From Aurantimonas sp. Leaf443 (GTDB taxonomy: Bacteria; Pseudomonadota; Alphaproteobacteria; Rhizobiales; Rhizobiaceae): 64,000 bases of DNA. Below are positions 13,524-21,885 of the stretch, one piece after another; position 1 is the first letter of the stretch; every line of letters begins with the position of its first letter. A program made the translations under genes and the position numbers. The stretch covers positions 186,001-250,000 of the forward strand of contig NZ_LMRD01000009.1 in NCBI RefSeq assembly GCF_001425575.1, given 5' to 3'. Below the pieces are notes generated by a model that worked only from the letters and a program-made list of their open reading frames with translations, did no database searches and had not been told where the DNA came from.

Positions 13524-14465
13524 TCAAAGGCCGAAGATCGACAGTCCCAGCCGCTTCGTGAGCTTCTCCAGCGCGATCCGCCCGAGATGGGAATTGCCGG
13601 AGTCGTCGAGACCCGGCGACCAGACGGCGATCGAGGCCCGGCCCGGAACGACGGCGAGGATGCCGCCGCCGACCCCGCTCTTGCCGGGCAAGCCGACCCG
13701 GTAGGCGAATTCCCCGGACCCATCGTAATGGCCGCAGGTCAGCATCACCGCGTTGATGCGCCGCGCCCGCTCGGGCTGCACCACCTGATAGCCCGTCGCC
13801 GGATTGCGGCCGGAATGGGCGAGGAAGCGGCCCGCCATGGCGAGCTGCCGACAGCTCATGGCGATGGCGCAGTGATGGAAATAGACGCCGAGCGTGAAGT
13901 TCACGGGGTTCTGGATGACGCCGAAGGACTTCATGTAGTTGGCGAGCGCCATGTTGCGGTAGCCGGTGCGCTGCTCGGACGCGGCGACCGCGGCGTCGAT
14001 CGTGATCTGGTTGTCGTCGGCGAGGAAGCGCATGAAACGCAGGATTTCGCCGAGCGCCTCGCGCGGCTGGTGGCCGTTCAGGATCGTGTCGGTGACCGCG
14101 ATGGCCCCGGCATTGATGAACGGGTTGCGCGGGATGCCGTGTTCGTTCTCCAGCTGCACGATCGAGTTGAACCGGCTGCCGGAGGGCTCGCGCCCCACGC
14201 GGCTCCAGAGCCTGTCGCCGACCATGCCGAGCGCGAGGGTGAGCGTGAAGACCTTGGAAATGCTCTGGATCGAGAAGGGCGCATCGCAATCGCCCGCCGC
14301 CGCGACATGGCCGGACGCGTCGACGACCGCGATGCCGAAGGCGGACGCGTCGGCCCGCGCGAGTTCGGGAATGTAGTCGGCGACGCGGCCCCGGTCCGGA
14401 CGCGTGCGCATCTCCTCGGCGATCTCCGCCACGACGCGGTCGAGGTCCTTGATCCCTGCGTTCAT
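13524..14465 (-). CDS. glsA: Glutaminase
   Basis: A 313-aa glutaminase that hydrolyses glutamine to glutamate and ammonia. It has the usual length (about 308) and the serine-dependent beta-lactamase-like fold. The catalytic SxxK reads SISK (Ser68, Lys71) within [24 protein letters not shown], a tyrosine-bearing [17 protein letters not shown] stretch and GKSGVGGGI are also present. The ATG at 14463-14465 has GAGGGG upstream. It lies 55 bases after the SHMT-like gene on the same strand, so the two are likely co-transcribed. Its position beside two glutamine synthetase genes suggests a local glutamine-balance cluster. Confidence 0.95.
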   Translation of the reverse strand: MNAGIKDLDRVVAEIAEEMRTRPDRGRVADYIPELARADASAFGIAVVDASGHVAAAGDCDAPFSIQSISKVFTLTLALGMVGDRLWSRVGREPSGSRFNSIVQLENEHGIPRNPFINAGAIAVTDTILNGHQPREALGEILRFMRFLADDNQITIDAAVAASEQRTGYRNMALANYMKSFGVIQNPVNFTLGVYFHHCAIAMSCRQLAMAGRFLAHSGRNPATGYQVVQPERARRINAVMLTCGHYDGSGEFAYRVGLPGKSGVGGGILAVVPGRASIAVWSPGLDDSGNSHLGRIALEKLTKRLGLSIFGL

Positions 14466-14520
14466 CGTCCCGCCCCTCGCCCGACGCCGCGCCACCGGCA
14501 CGCGCGGCCCTGACAGTCGT

Positions 14521-15786
14521 TCAGTCGCGATAGATCGGGAAGCCGGCGCACATCTCGCGAACCTCGGTCGCGATACGGGCAAGCCCCGCCGTCTCGCCCG
14601 GCGCTTCGACCACGGCGGCGATCCAGCCGGCGATGGTCTCGAACTCGGCCTTCCCGAAGCCGCGCGCCGTCCCGGCGTTCGAGGACAGGCGCAGGCCGGA
14701 GGGCGCCTCCGGCGGCTTCGGGTCGAAAGGGATCTGGTTCTTGTTCACCGCCAGTCCGGCCGCTTCCAGCGCCTTGGCGACGGTGCCCCCGTCCGTGCCC
14801 TTCGGCGTCAGGTCCACCAGCATCAGGCCGCAATCGGTGCCGCCCGAGACGAGCCGAAGCCCGCGCCCCGCGAGCCCTTCGGCGAGGCTGCGCGCATTCT
14901 CGACCACCGCCTGGTTATAGGCCCCGAAGCCGGGCTCCAGCGCCTCGCCGAGCGAGGCGGCCTTGCCCGCCACGACATGCATCATCACCGACCCCTGGAC
15001 GCCCGGGAAGATGCCGTGATTGATGCGGTCCGACAGGCTTTCGTCGTTCCACAGGACCAGCCCTCCACGCGCGCCGCGCAGCGACTTGTAGGTCGTCGTC
15101 GTGACGACATGGGCGTGCGGGAACGGGTGGGGGTGCAGGCCCGTGGCGACGAGCCCGGCGAAATGCGCCATGTCGACCATCAGGAGAGCGCCGACCTCGT
15201 CGGCGATGCGGCGAAGCGCTTCGAAATCGATGGCGCGGGGATAGGCCGAACCGCCCGCCACGATCATCTTCGGCCGATGCTCCCGGGCGAGCGACGCGAT
15301 CTCGTCGAGATCGAGCCGCTCCGTCCGGCGGGAGACGCCGTAGCGCACGATCCTGTAGTCGCGGCCCGTCAGCGTCGCCGGATGGCCGTGGCTGATATGG
15401 CCGCCAGCCGCCACGTCCATCGAGAGAATGGTGTCGCCGAGCTTCAGGAGCCCCAGGAACACGCCGGCATTGGCGTTCGAGCCCGAATGCGGCTGCACGT
15501 TGGCGAACCGGCAGCCGAAGAGCCGGCACGCCCGCTCCACCGCCAGCGCCTCGATCGCGTCGGCATAGTCGGCACCGCCATAGTAGCGGCGGTAGGGCAG
15601 GCCTTCCACGGTCTTGTTGGTGAGGACCGAGCCCTGTGCCGCGAGCACGCGCCGCGAGACGAGGTTCTCCGAGGCGATCAGCTCGATCCCGTCGCGCTGG
15701 CGCGCCAGTTCGCCCGAGATCGCCGCGGCAAGAGCGGGATCGCCCTCGAGGCCGACGGAGAAATAGCCTTTCTCGACCTCGTACAT
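14521..15786 (-). CDS. Serine hydroxymethyltransferase-like PLP enzyme (divergent GlyA paralogue)
   Basis: A 421-aa fold-type I PLP enzyme of the SHMT family. Conserved are [23 protein letters not shown], the Schiff-base Lys234 and the carboxylate-binding arginine in SGLR. Several residues invariant in GlyA differ. LTNKYAEG reads LTNKTVEG, so E. coli Tyr55 is Thr. TTTTHKTL reads TTTTYKSL, so the His before the lysine is Tyr. GTPA after the arginine reads SSNA. This fits the second, SHMT-like class that includes 2-methylserine hydroxymethyltransferases and aldolases, rather than the main GlyA. The exact substrate is unknown. Confidence 0.85.
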   Translation of the reverse strand: MYEVEKGYFSVGLEGDPALAAAISGELARQRDGIELIASENLVSRRVLAAQGSVLTNKTVEGLPYRRYYGGADYADAIEALAVERACRLFGCRFANVQPHSGSNANAGVFLGLLKLGDTILSMDVAAGGHISHGHPATLTGRDYRIVRYGVSRRTERLDLDEIASLAREHRPKMIVAGGSAYPRAIDFEALRRIADEVGALLMVDMAHFAGLVATGLHPHPFPHAHVVTTTTYKSLRGARGGLVLWNDESLSDRINHGIFPGVQGSVMMHVVAGKAASLGEALEPGFGAYNQAVVENARSLAEGLAGRGLRLVSGGTDCGLMLVDLTPKGTDGGTVAKALEAAGLAVNKNQIPFDPKPPEAPSGLRLSSNAGTARGFGKAEFETIAGWIAAVVEAPGETAGLARIATEVREMCAGFPIYRD

Positions 15787-16039
15787 CCCGCAACCCCGAA
15801 TCGCATTCCGTTCGCTGCGATCGAGATTACGGGCTCCGCCCGTCCTGTCGAGTGCGACGCGGCACGTTCGTCGCCGAGTCCGGGGGCCTCGCTCCCGAAG
15901 GCCGCTGCAAACCGGCAACGCCGGGGTCGAGACAGGTGGTCCGGCACCCCCGCCCGCTTGAAGAACATTTCGTGAAAGTATAGGCGTTGGACATGGTTCT
16001 TGCGCTGCGATCCCCCTTCCACGAGCGGTTGGAGAAACG

Positions 16040-18079
16040 ATGAGCGCCGACGATCTCTTCGCGTCGGCCGCGGCCGCTGGTGCCGTGCGCCAGGCCCGGC
16101 CGAGACCCGCCGCAAAGGCACCCTCGCCCGCCTCGAACGCGCGCGAGCCGGCGGACTACACGGCAGCGGACATCGAGGTTCTGGAGGGGCTCGAGCCCGT
16201 CCGACGCCGTCCCGGCATGTATATCGGCGGCACGGACGAGAAGGCGCTGCACCACCTCTTCGCCGAGGTCATCGACAATTCGATGGACGAGGCGACGGCG
16301 GGCCATGCCAATTTCATCGAAGTGGCGCTCGAGGCGGACGGAACGCTCGCGGTCAGCGACAACGGCCGCGGCATCCCGATCGACCGCCATCCCAAATATG
16401 CCGACAAGTCGGCGCTCGAAGTCATCATGACCACGCTTCATGCCGGCGGAAAGTTCGATTCGAAGGTCTACGAGACCTCCGGAGGCCTGCACGGCGTCGG
16501 CATCTCGGTGGTCAACGCCCTGTCGGAGCATCTGGAGGTCGAGGTCGCGCGCAATCGCCGCCTCTACCGCCAGACCTATGCGCGCGGCGCCGCGACCGGA
16601 CCGCTGCAGGATGTCGGCGAGGTGCACAACCGGCGCGGCACGCGCGTGCGGTTCCGGCCCGATCCGCAGATCTTCGGCGCCGGTGCGCGCTTCGAGCCCG
16701 CGCGGCTCCTCGGCATGGCGCGCTCCAAGGCCTATCTCTTCGGCGGCGTCGAGATCCGCTGGTCCTGCGACCCCTCGCTCCTCGATCCGGCCGGCGACAT
16801 CCCGCCACGCGCGACGTTCCACTTTCCCGGCGGGCTGAAGGACTATCTCGACGCCACGCTCGGCGCCGAGCAGCGGGTCACCTCGCAGATCTTCGCCGGG
16901 CGCACCGAGAAGGTGACCGGGCACGGCGCCGTGGAATGGGCCGTGTCCTGGACGCCCGCCGACGGGTTCGTGCGCTCCTACTGCAACACCATCCCGACGC
17001 CGGAGGGCGGCACCCACGAGGCCGGTCTGCGCTCGGTCCTCCTGCGCGGGATCAAGGCCTTCGCGGAAGTGTCCGGCAATCGCCGCGCCTCGATCGTGAC
17101 GGCCGACGACATCATGGCGACGGCTTCGGCGATGCTCTCGGTCTTCATCCGCGAGCCGGAATTCGTCGGCCAGACCAAGGACCGGCTCGCCACGGTCGAG
17201 GCGCAGCGCATCGTCGAGGCCTCGATGCGCGACAGTTTCGACATCTGGCTCGCATCCTCCCCGCAGGATGCGGCGCGGCTGATCGACTGGGTGGTCGACA
17301 GGGCCGACGAGCGCCTGCGCCGCCGCCAGGAGAAGGAGGTCGGGCGCAAGAGCGCGACGCGCAAGCTGCGCCTGCCCGGCAAGCTCGCCGACTGCTCGCA
17401 GTCGGGCGCGGCGGGGGCCGAGATCTTCATCGTCGAGGGCGATTCGGCGGGCGGTTCGGCCAAGCAGGCGCGCGACCGCGCGCGCCAGGCCATCCTGCCC
17501 CTGCGCGGCAAGATCCTGAACGTCGCGAGCGCCGGCCGCGAGAAGCTCGGCGCCAACCAGCAGCTGTCCGATCTCACCCAGGCACTCGGCTGCGGCACGC
17601 GCTCGAAATACCGGCAGGACGATCTGCGCTACGAGCGCGTGATCATCATGACCGACGCGGATGTCGACGGCGCCCATATCGCCTCGCTCCTCATCACCTT
17701 CTTCTTCCAGGAGATGCCGGAGCTCGTTCGCGGCGGCCATCTCTTCCTCGCCGTTCCCCCGCTCTACAAGCTCAGCCAGGGCGGCAAGACGGTCTATGCG
17801 CGCGACGACGCCGACCGCGAGCGCATCATCGCGCGCGACTTCAAGAGCCGCGGCAAGGTCGAGATCTCCCGCTTCAAGGGCCTCGGCGAGATGCTGCCCG
17901 CGCAGCTGAAGGACACGACGATGGACCCGCGCAAGCGCACGCTCCTGCGCGTCGTTCTCGACGAGGCACCGGAGGCCGGCACGTCCGGCGCGGTCGATGC
18001 GCTGATGGGCAACCGGCCGGACGCGCGCTTCCGCTTCATCCAGGAACGCGCGGCCTTCGCAGAAGACCTCGACATCTGA
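16040..18079 (+). CDS. parE: DNA topoisomerase IV subunit B
   Basis: A 679-aa ATPase subunit of topoisomerase IV, which decatenates daughter chromosomes. The GHKL ATPase domain shows RRRPGMYIGGTD, EVIDNSMDEA, DNGRGIPID and the GGLHGVGISVVNALS loop. The TOPRIM domain shows VEGDSAGGSAKQARDR and the metal-binding TDADVDGAHI. The lack of a gyrase-type insert and the overall length favour ParE over GyrB. An extra Ala/Pro-rich N-terminal leader of about 45 residues precedes the conserved part. A weak TTGAAG-N15-TATAGG lies at 15958-15984. A 7-bp hairpin (18088-18105) without a T run follows the stop. Confidence 0.96.
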   Translation: MSADDLFASAAAAGAVRQARPRPAAKAPSPASNAREPADYTAADIEVLEGLEPVRRRPGMYIGGTDEKALHHLFAEVIDNSMDEATAGHANFIEVALEADGTLAVSDNGRGIPIDRHPKYADKSALEVIMTTLHAGGKFDSKVYETSGGLHGVGISVVNALSEHLEVEVARNRRLYRQTYARGAATGPLQDVGEVHNRRGTRVRFRPDPQIFGAGARFEPARLLGMARSKAYLFGGVEIRWSCDPSLLDPAGDIPPRATFHFPGGLKDYLDATLGAEQRVTSQIFAGRTEKVTGHGAVEWAVSWTPADGFVRSYCNTIPTPEGGTHEAGLRSVLLRGIKAFAEVSGNRRASIVTADDIMATASAMLSVFIREPEFVGQTKDRLATVEAQRIVEASMRDSFDIWLASSPQDAARLIDWVVDRADERLRRRQEKEVGRKSATRKLRLPGKLADCSQSGAAGAEIFIVEGDSAGGSAKQARDRARQAILPLRGKILNVASAGREKLGANQQLSDLTQALGCGTRSKYRQDDLRYERVIIMTDADVDGAHIASLLITFFFQEMPELVRGGHLFLAVPPLYKLSQGGKTVYARDDADRERIIARDFKSRGKVEISRFKGLGEMLPAQLKDTTMDPRKRTLLRVVLDEAPEAGTSGAVDALMGNRPDARFRFIQERAAFAEDLDI

Positions 18080-18132
18080 TCGTGACGCGGCCAAACGATT
18101 GGCCGAAGGGACAGCCCGAAGGAACCCCGTCT

Positions 18133-18765
18133 TTGAAACTGCCGATCTCCACCTCCGCCGGCCTGATGCTGGCGCTTGTCCTGGCCGCCCCCGCGCTGGC
18201 CGCCGGCCCGGACACCGGGTCGCCGAGCCTTGCCGCGCCGGCACCGGCGACGCCCGCGCCGCCGGCGACGCCCGCCGTACCCGACGCGCCCGCCTCGCCG
18301 CAGGCTCCGGCTCCCGATGCCGCGCAGGTCACCGCGCCCCCGGTCGCCGCGGCGCCCGTGCCCGCCGATGTGGATGCCGCCGACGCCCGCAAGACGGCGG
18401 AAGGACTGCCGGCCTCCGTCGAGGACGTGCAGATCGTCGCGTCCTGGAGCGAAGGCGAGGATTCGGGCGTCTGGCGGACCGTCATGGTGCGCTCGGCCAG
18501 CGACCCCGGAAAGTATCGCTTCTTCCTCCAGCAGCTGCGCGTCCAGGACGGCCGCGCCAGCTTGAAGTCGACCGAAGAAGTGAAGGAAATCAACATGATC
18601 GAGGGCGCCGTCGTCGGCTACCGGGCGGACGAGCCCGATCCCGCCGCCCCGTCCAGCCTGACGCTGTTCTTCGAGATCATGCCGGTCGACGGAGAGATTC
18701 CCGAGACCTACCAGCTGTTCTACACGCCGGGCGAGCCTTATCGGTTCGGTCCCGCCAGCAACTGA
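18133..18765 (+). CDS. Exported alanine/proline-rich protein of unknown function
   Basis: A 210-aa protein with a signal peptide (LKLPISTSAGLMLALVLAAP, cleavage probably after ALAA). A linker of about 65 residues made almost only of Ala, Pro, Asp and Val follows. Then comes a folded C-terminal domain of about 115 residues, with WSEGEDSGVWRTVMVRS and TYQLFYTPGEPYRF. The TTG at 18133 is chosen because GAAGGA lies nine bases upstream and the signal peptide begins there; a GTG at 18082 is the alternative. I do not recognise the C-terminal domain. It follows parE by 53 bases and may be read from the same transcript. Confidence 0.75.
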   Translation: MKLPISTSAGLMLALVLAAPALAAGPDTGSPSLAAPAPATPAPPATPAVPDAPASPQAPAPDAAQVTAPPVAAAPVPADVDAADARKTAEGLPASVEDVQIVASWSEGEDSGVWRTVMVRSASDPGKYRFFLQQLRVQDGRASLKSTEEVKEINMIEGAVVGYRADEPDPAAPSSLTLFFEIMPVDGEIPETYQLFYTPGEPYRFGPASN

Positions 18766-18898
18766 GCGATCGCGGCGCCAGGCAGGACGCTTCGTCATCC
18801 TTTCGTCGCCTTACGGAAGGCATGATGAAGTCGAACGCCGCGCCGCGAATCGCGGCCTCTTTCAACAAGAACTTGGCAACCCCATCTGAGCCACGGTC

Positions 18899-18927
18899 TT
18901 GACTCGGCGCCATCATCCGGCCTATCG
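18899..18927 (+). promoter_or_regulatory. Putative promoter of the DEAD-box helicase gene
   Basis: TTGACT (18899-18904), a 17-base spacer and CTATCG (18922-18927) would give a leader of about 60 bases before the TTG start at 18992. A short hairpin GCCGCG-AAT-CGCGGC (18842-18856) upstream may end the preceding transcript. Confidence 0.4.
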
Positions 18928-18991
18928 CCCCTATGCGGGGTCCGGACTGGCTGTGGAGCGACCGCTCCCGTAACTCAAGAGAACAGAGCGC

Positions 18992-20542
18992 TTGACACTA
19001 TTTTCCGAACTCGGCCTCAGCGCCAAGGTCACGGCGGCCGTAGAGGCCGCAGGCTACAGCCAACCCACGCCGATTCAGGAACAGGCCATTCCGCATGCGC
19101 TGCAGCGCCGAGACGTGCTCGGCATCGCGCAGACGGGCACCGGCAAGACGGCGTCCTTCGTTCTCCCGATGCTGACCCTTCTGGAGAAGGGCCGCGCCCG
19201 GGCGCGCATGCCGCGCACGCTGATCATCGAGCCGACGCGCGAACTCGCCGCGCAGGTCGAGGACTCGTTCAAGAAATACGGGCTCGACCAGAAGATCAAC
19301 GTCGCCCTCCTCATCGGAGGCATGTCCTTCGACGAGCAGGACAAGAAAATCGACCGCGGCGTCGACGTCCTCATCGCGACGCCCGGCCGCCTGCTCGATC
19401 ATTTCGAGCGTGGCAAGCTCCTGATGACCGGCGTCGAGATCCTCGTCATCGACGAAGCGGACCGCATGCTCGACATGGGTTTCATCCCCGATATCGAGCG
19501 CATCTGCAAACTCCTGCCCTTCACCCGCCAGACCCTGTTCTTCTCGGCCACGATGCCGCCGGAGATCACGCGCCTCACCGAACAGTTCCTGCAGAACCCG
19601 GTGCGCGTCGAAGTGGCCAAGCCCGCCTCGGCCGCCACGACCGTCGAGCAGCGCCTCGTCGCCACGCGGTCGGAGGATTTCGACAAGCGCTCGACGCTGC
19701 GCAAGATCCTGCGCGAGCAGGAGGATCTCACCAACGCGATCATCTTCTGCAATCGCAAGCGCGACGTTTCGCTGCTCTTCCGCTCGCTCGAGAAGCACGG
19801 CTTCTCCGTGGGCGCCCTGCATGGCGACATGGACCAGCGTGCCCGCATGGCGATGCTGCACGGGTTCCGCGAGAACAAGATCCAGCTCCTCGTCGCGTCC
19901 GACGTCGCCGCGCGCGGTCTCGATATTCCGGCGGTGAGCCACGTCTTCAACTACGACGTGCCGATCCATTCGGAGGACTATGTCCACCGCATCGGCCGCA
20001 CGGGCCGCGCCGGTCGGTCCGGCAAGGCCTTCACTCTCGTCACCAAGTCCGACCGCAAATATCTCGAGGCGATCGAGAAGTTGATCGGCTCCACCACCGA
20101 GTGGCATGACGGGACGCTCGCGGACCTGCCGGTCGGCGAGGAGCCCGAGGAGCGGCCGGGTCGCCGCAGCGCCAGCGGTCGCAAGGTCTCGCCGCGCCGC
20201 GGTTCCAACACCCGCAGCACGCGCAACCGCGACGAGGCGGAGGCCGCCGAACTGGCGACGGACGCAAAGGCCGTCGAAGCACAGCCGGCCGAGCCGGCGC
20301 CCATGCGCGAGCAGCGCCCTGCCCCGGTGCGTTCGGTCGAACGCCAGCCGGAGCGGGACCGTCAGCCGGAGCGTCAGCCGGAGCGCGAGCGCGCTCCGAT
20401 CTCGGCGGAACGCTCGAATCCGCCGCGTGGCGGCCGCCCGTCGCATGCGCCGCATCACCGCTCGCGCAACGACGACGGCCCCTCGCCGGTCGGCTTCGGC
20501 GACGACATCCCAGCCTTCATGCTGATCGGAACGGGCGCCTGA
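18992..20542 (+). CDS. DEAD-box ATP-dependent RNA helicase (RhlE-like)
   Basis: A 516-aa RNA helicase, likely in ribosome assembly or RNA turnover. The helicase core has Q-motif PTPIQEQAIP, Walker A AQTGTGKT (residues 46-53), PTRELA, DEAD at 154-157, SAT, ARGLD and HRIGRTGRAG. From about residue 385 a low-complexity tail rich in Arg, Glu, Pro and Gln follows, with QPERxRQPERQPERER repeats, probably for RNA binding. It starts with TTG. It is followed by an intrinsic terminator, and the last 88 bases are overlapped by the opposite-strand TfoX-like reading frame. Confidence 0.94.
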   Translation: MTLFSELGLSAKVTAAVEAAGYSQPTPIQEQAIPHALQRRDVLGIAQTGTGKTASFVLPMLTLLEKGRARARMPRTLIIEPTRELAAQVEDSFKKYGLDQKINVALLIGGMSFDEQDKKIDRGVDVLIATPGRLLDHFERGKLLMTGVEILVIDEADRMLDMGFIPDIERICKLLPFTRQTLFFSATMPPEITRLTEQFLQNPVRVEVAKPASAATTVEQRLVATRSEDFDKRSTLRKILREQEDLTNAIIFCNRKRDVSLLFRSLEKHGFSVGALHGDMDQRARMAMLHGFRENKIQLLVASDVAARGLDIPAVSHVFNYDVPIHSEDYVHRIGRTGRAGRSGKAFTLVTKSDRKYLEAIEKLIGSTTEWHDGTLADLPVGEEPEERPGRRSASGRKVSPRRGSNTRSTRNRDEAEAAELATDAKAVEAQPAEPAPMREQRPAPVRSVERQPERDRQPERQPERERAPISAERSNPPRGGRPSHAPHHRSRNDDGPSPVGFGDDIPAFMLIGTGA

Positions 20543-20934
20543 CACGGTTGCAGGCGGCCTGAGCGGGTCTCGAGGCGGTCCATCGATGAAGCCGGTCCGT
20601 CATGCGGGCCGGCTTTTGCGTTTGACGCCGTTTGAGCCCTGGAGCGGCCTGCGGCCCGCTTCGAGCCCGCTCGTGCGGCTGCGTCGACTGCGAGCGCCGC
20701 ATAGCGCGCCATCGCATCGGGATCGTCCAAGGCTCGGTCGGGCAGGCTGTGACAGGGCCTGGCCACCGCCGCGCGTCCTTCACGGGCGTAGGTCCAGGGA
20801 AGGCCCCCGGCCGCTTCGAAAGCAGCCGTCCTCGTCGCATCGGACTTCAGATAGAGCGCGTCGCGCAGGACGAGCGCGATGATGCGCCCGTCGCTGTAGA
20901 TGCCCTTGCGGCCGAACATCCCGCGAATCGACAT
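20455..20934 (-). CDS. TfoX N-terminal domain protein, start codon unclear, possibly decaying
   Basis: From the ATG at 20932-20934 the frame gives 159 aa, beginning MSIRGMFGRKGIYSDGR, a clear TfoX N-terminal domain that normally extends about 17 residues further upstream. The missing part is present in frame (TIEELFSSIGP just before the ATG). However, between the in-frame stop near 21022-21024 and this ATG there is no ATG, GTG or TTG. After the usual family end (LDDPDAMARYAALAVDAAAR) the frame continues for about 70 non-family residues, through the helicase terminator and 88 bases antisense into the helicase gene. It lies last in the suf cluster. It may be a pseudogene or use a rare start. 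Confidence 0.55.
   Translation of the reverse strand: MSIRGMFGRKGIYSDGRIIALVLRDALYLKSDATRTAAFEAAGGLPWTYAREGRAAVARPCHSLPDRALDDPDAMARYAALAVDAAARAGSKRAAGRSRAQTASNAKAGPHDGPASSMDRLETRSGRLQPCQAPVPISMKAGMSSPKPTGEGPSSLRER
20589..20617 (+). terminator. Intrinsic terminator of the DEAD-box helicase gene
   Basis: AAGCCGGTCC (20589-20598) pairs with GGGCCGGCTT (20606-20615) with one G-T pair, loop GTCATGC, followed by TTTT. It lies inside the antisense TfoX-like frame. Confidence 0.85.
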
Positions 20935-20983
20935 GGGTCCGATCGAGGAGAAGAGCTCCTCGATCGTCGCGTCGTCCGTGAGG

Positions 20984-21358
20984 TCAGGCGTGGGCCGCCA
21001 GAGCGGCGGGGTCGGCCGGCTTCAGTTCGACCGACTCGCCACAGCCGCAGGCCGAGGTCTGGTTGGGATTGCGGAAGGTGAAGCCCGAGCGCAGGACGGT
21101 CTGTTCGTAATCCATCTCGGTGCCGAGCAGGAACATGACCGCTTCCGGCGCGACATAGACGCGCGCGCCGTCCCGCTCGACCGTATCCTCGAAGGGCTTG
21201 GCCTCGGTCGCGAGATCCACCGTATATTCCATGCCCGCGCAGCCGCCCTTCTTGATGCCGATGCGAAGGCCGAGCGCGTCGCCGCCTTTGACGGAGACGA
21301 TATCGCGCACCCGCTGCGCGGCAGCGTCGGTCATGCTCATCACGGCGAAACGGCTCAT
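20984..21358 (-). CDS. sufA: Fe-S cluster assembly A-type carrier
   Basis: A 124-aa A-type Fe-S carrier (HesB/IscA family) that passes clusters to apo-enzymes. The three conserved cysteines are Cys40 in KKGGCAGMEY and Cys104/Cys106 in SACGCGES near the end. The ATG at 21356-21358 is chosen because GAGGAAG precedes it at normal distance; the conserved part begins immediately after. It is the last standard member of the suf cluster, about 100 bases after sufT, and its stop lies within the region upstream of the TfoX-like frame. Confidence 0.94.
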   Translation of the reverse strand: MSRFAVMSMTDAAAQRVRDIVSVKGGDALGLRIGIKKGGCAGMEYTVDLATEAKPFEDTVERDGARVYVAPEAVMFLLGTEMDYEQTVLRSGFTFRNPNQTSACGCGESVELKPADPAALAAHA

Positions 21359-21455
21359 CGGAGACTTCCTCGAATAGAAATCGGCCACGGTTCGAAGATG
21401 GCGTGGCCGATCATGCTTCGCAAGACGGATGCGGAAACGGTTTCGGTCCGTCGGC

Positions 21456-21875
21456 TCAGTACCAGCCGACGGCGACCTGCGCTTCCTCGCTCATGCGTTC
21501 GGGCGTCCAGGGAGGATCGAACACGAGTTCGACCCTCACGATGCCGACGCCGTCGACAGAACTGACGGCATTCTCCACCCAGGTCGGCATCTCTCCGGCG
21601 ACGGGACAGCCGGGCGCGGTCAGCGTCATCTCGACATCGACATTGCGCTCGTCGTCGATGTCGATCTTGTAGATCAGGCCGAGCTCGTAGATGTCGGCCG
21701 GGATCTCCGGATCGTAGACCGTCTTCAGCGCCGCCACGATATCGTCGGTCAGGCGCGTCAGCTCGTGGGCGGGGATCGCGCTGGGCGAGACCGCCTCGCC
21801 CGAGGCCATCGCGATGTTGGCTTCGGCCGTGTCGTCGTTCGCCACCGCCGGCGCCGTCTTCACGTCGTCCGTCAT
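21456..21875 (-). CDS. sufT: SUF system protein SufT (DUF59/MIP18 family)
   Basis: A 139-aa Fe-S maturation factor. An N-terminal segment of about 40 residues precedes the DUF59 domain, with VYDPEIPADIYELGLIY, VEMTLTAPGCPVAGEMP (the conserved cysteine) and the C-terminal VELVFDPPWTPERMS. The ATG at 21873-21875 has a clear GAGGGAG site. It follows sufS by ten bases, so the two are co-translated. The exact biochemical step of SufT is not settled; family members support Fe-S enzyme maturation. Confidence 0.92.
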   Translation of the reverse strand: MTDDVKTAPAVANDDTAEANIAMASGEAVSPSAIPAHELTRLTDDIVAALKTVYDPEIPADIYELGLIYKIDIDDERNVDVEMTLTAPGCPVAGEMPTWVENAVSSVDGVGIVRVELVFDPPWTPERMSEEAQVAVGWY

Positions 21876-21885
21876 GGTGTCTCCC

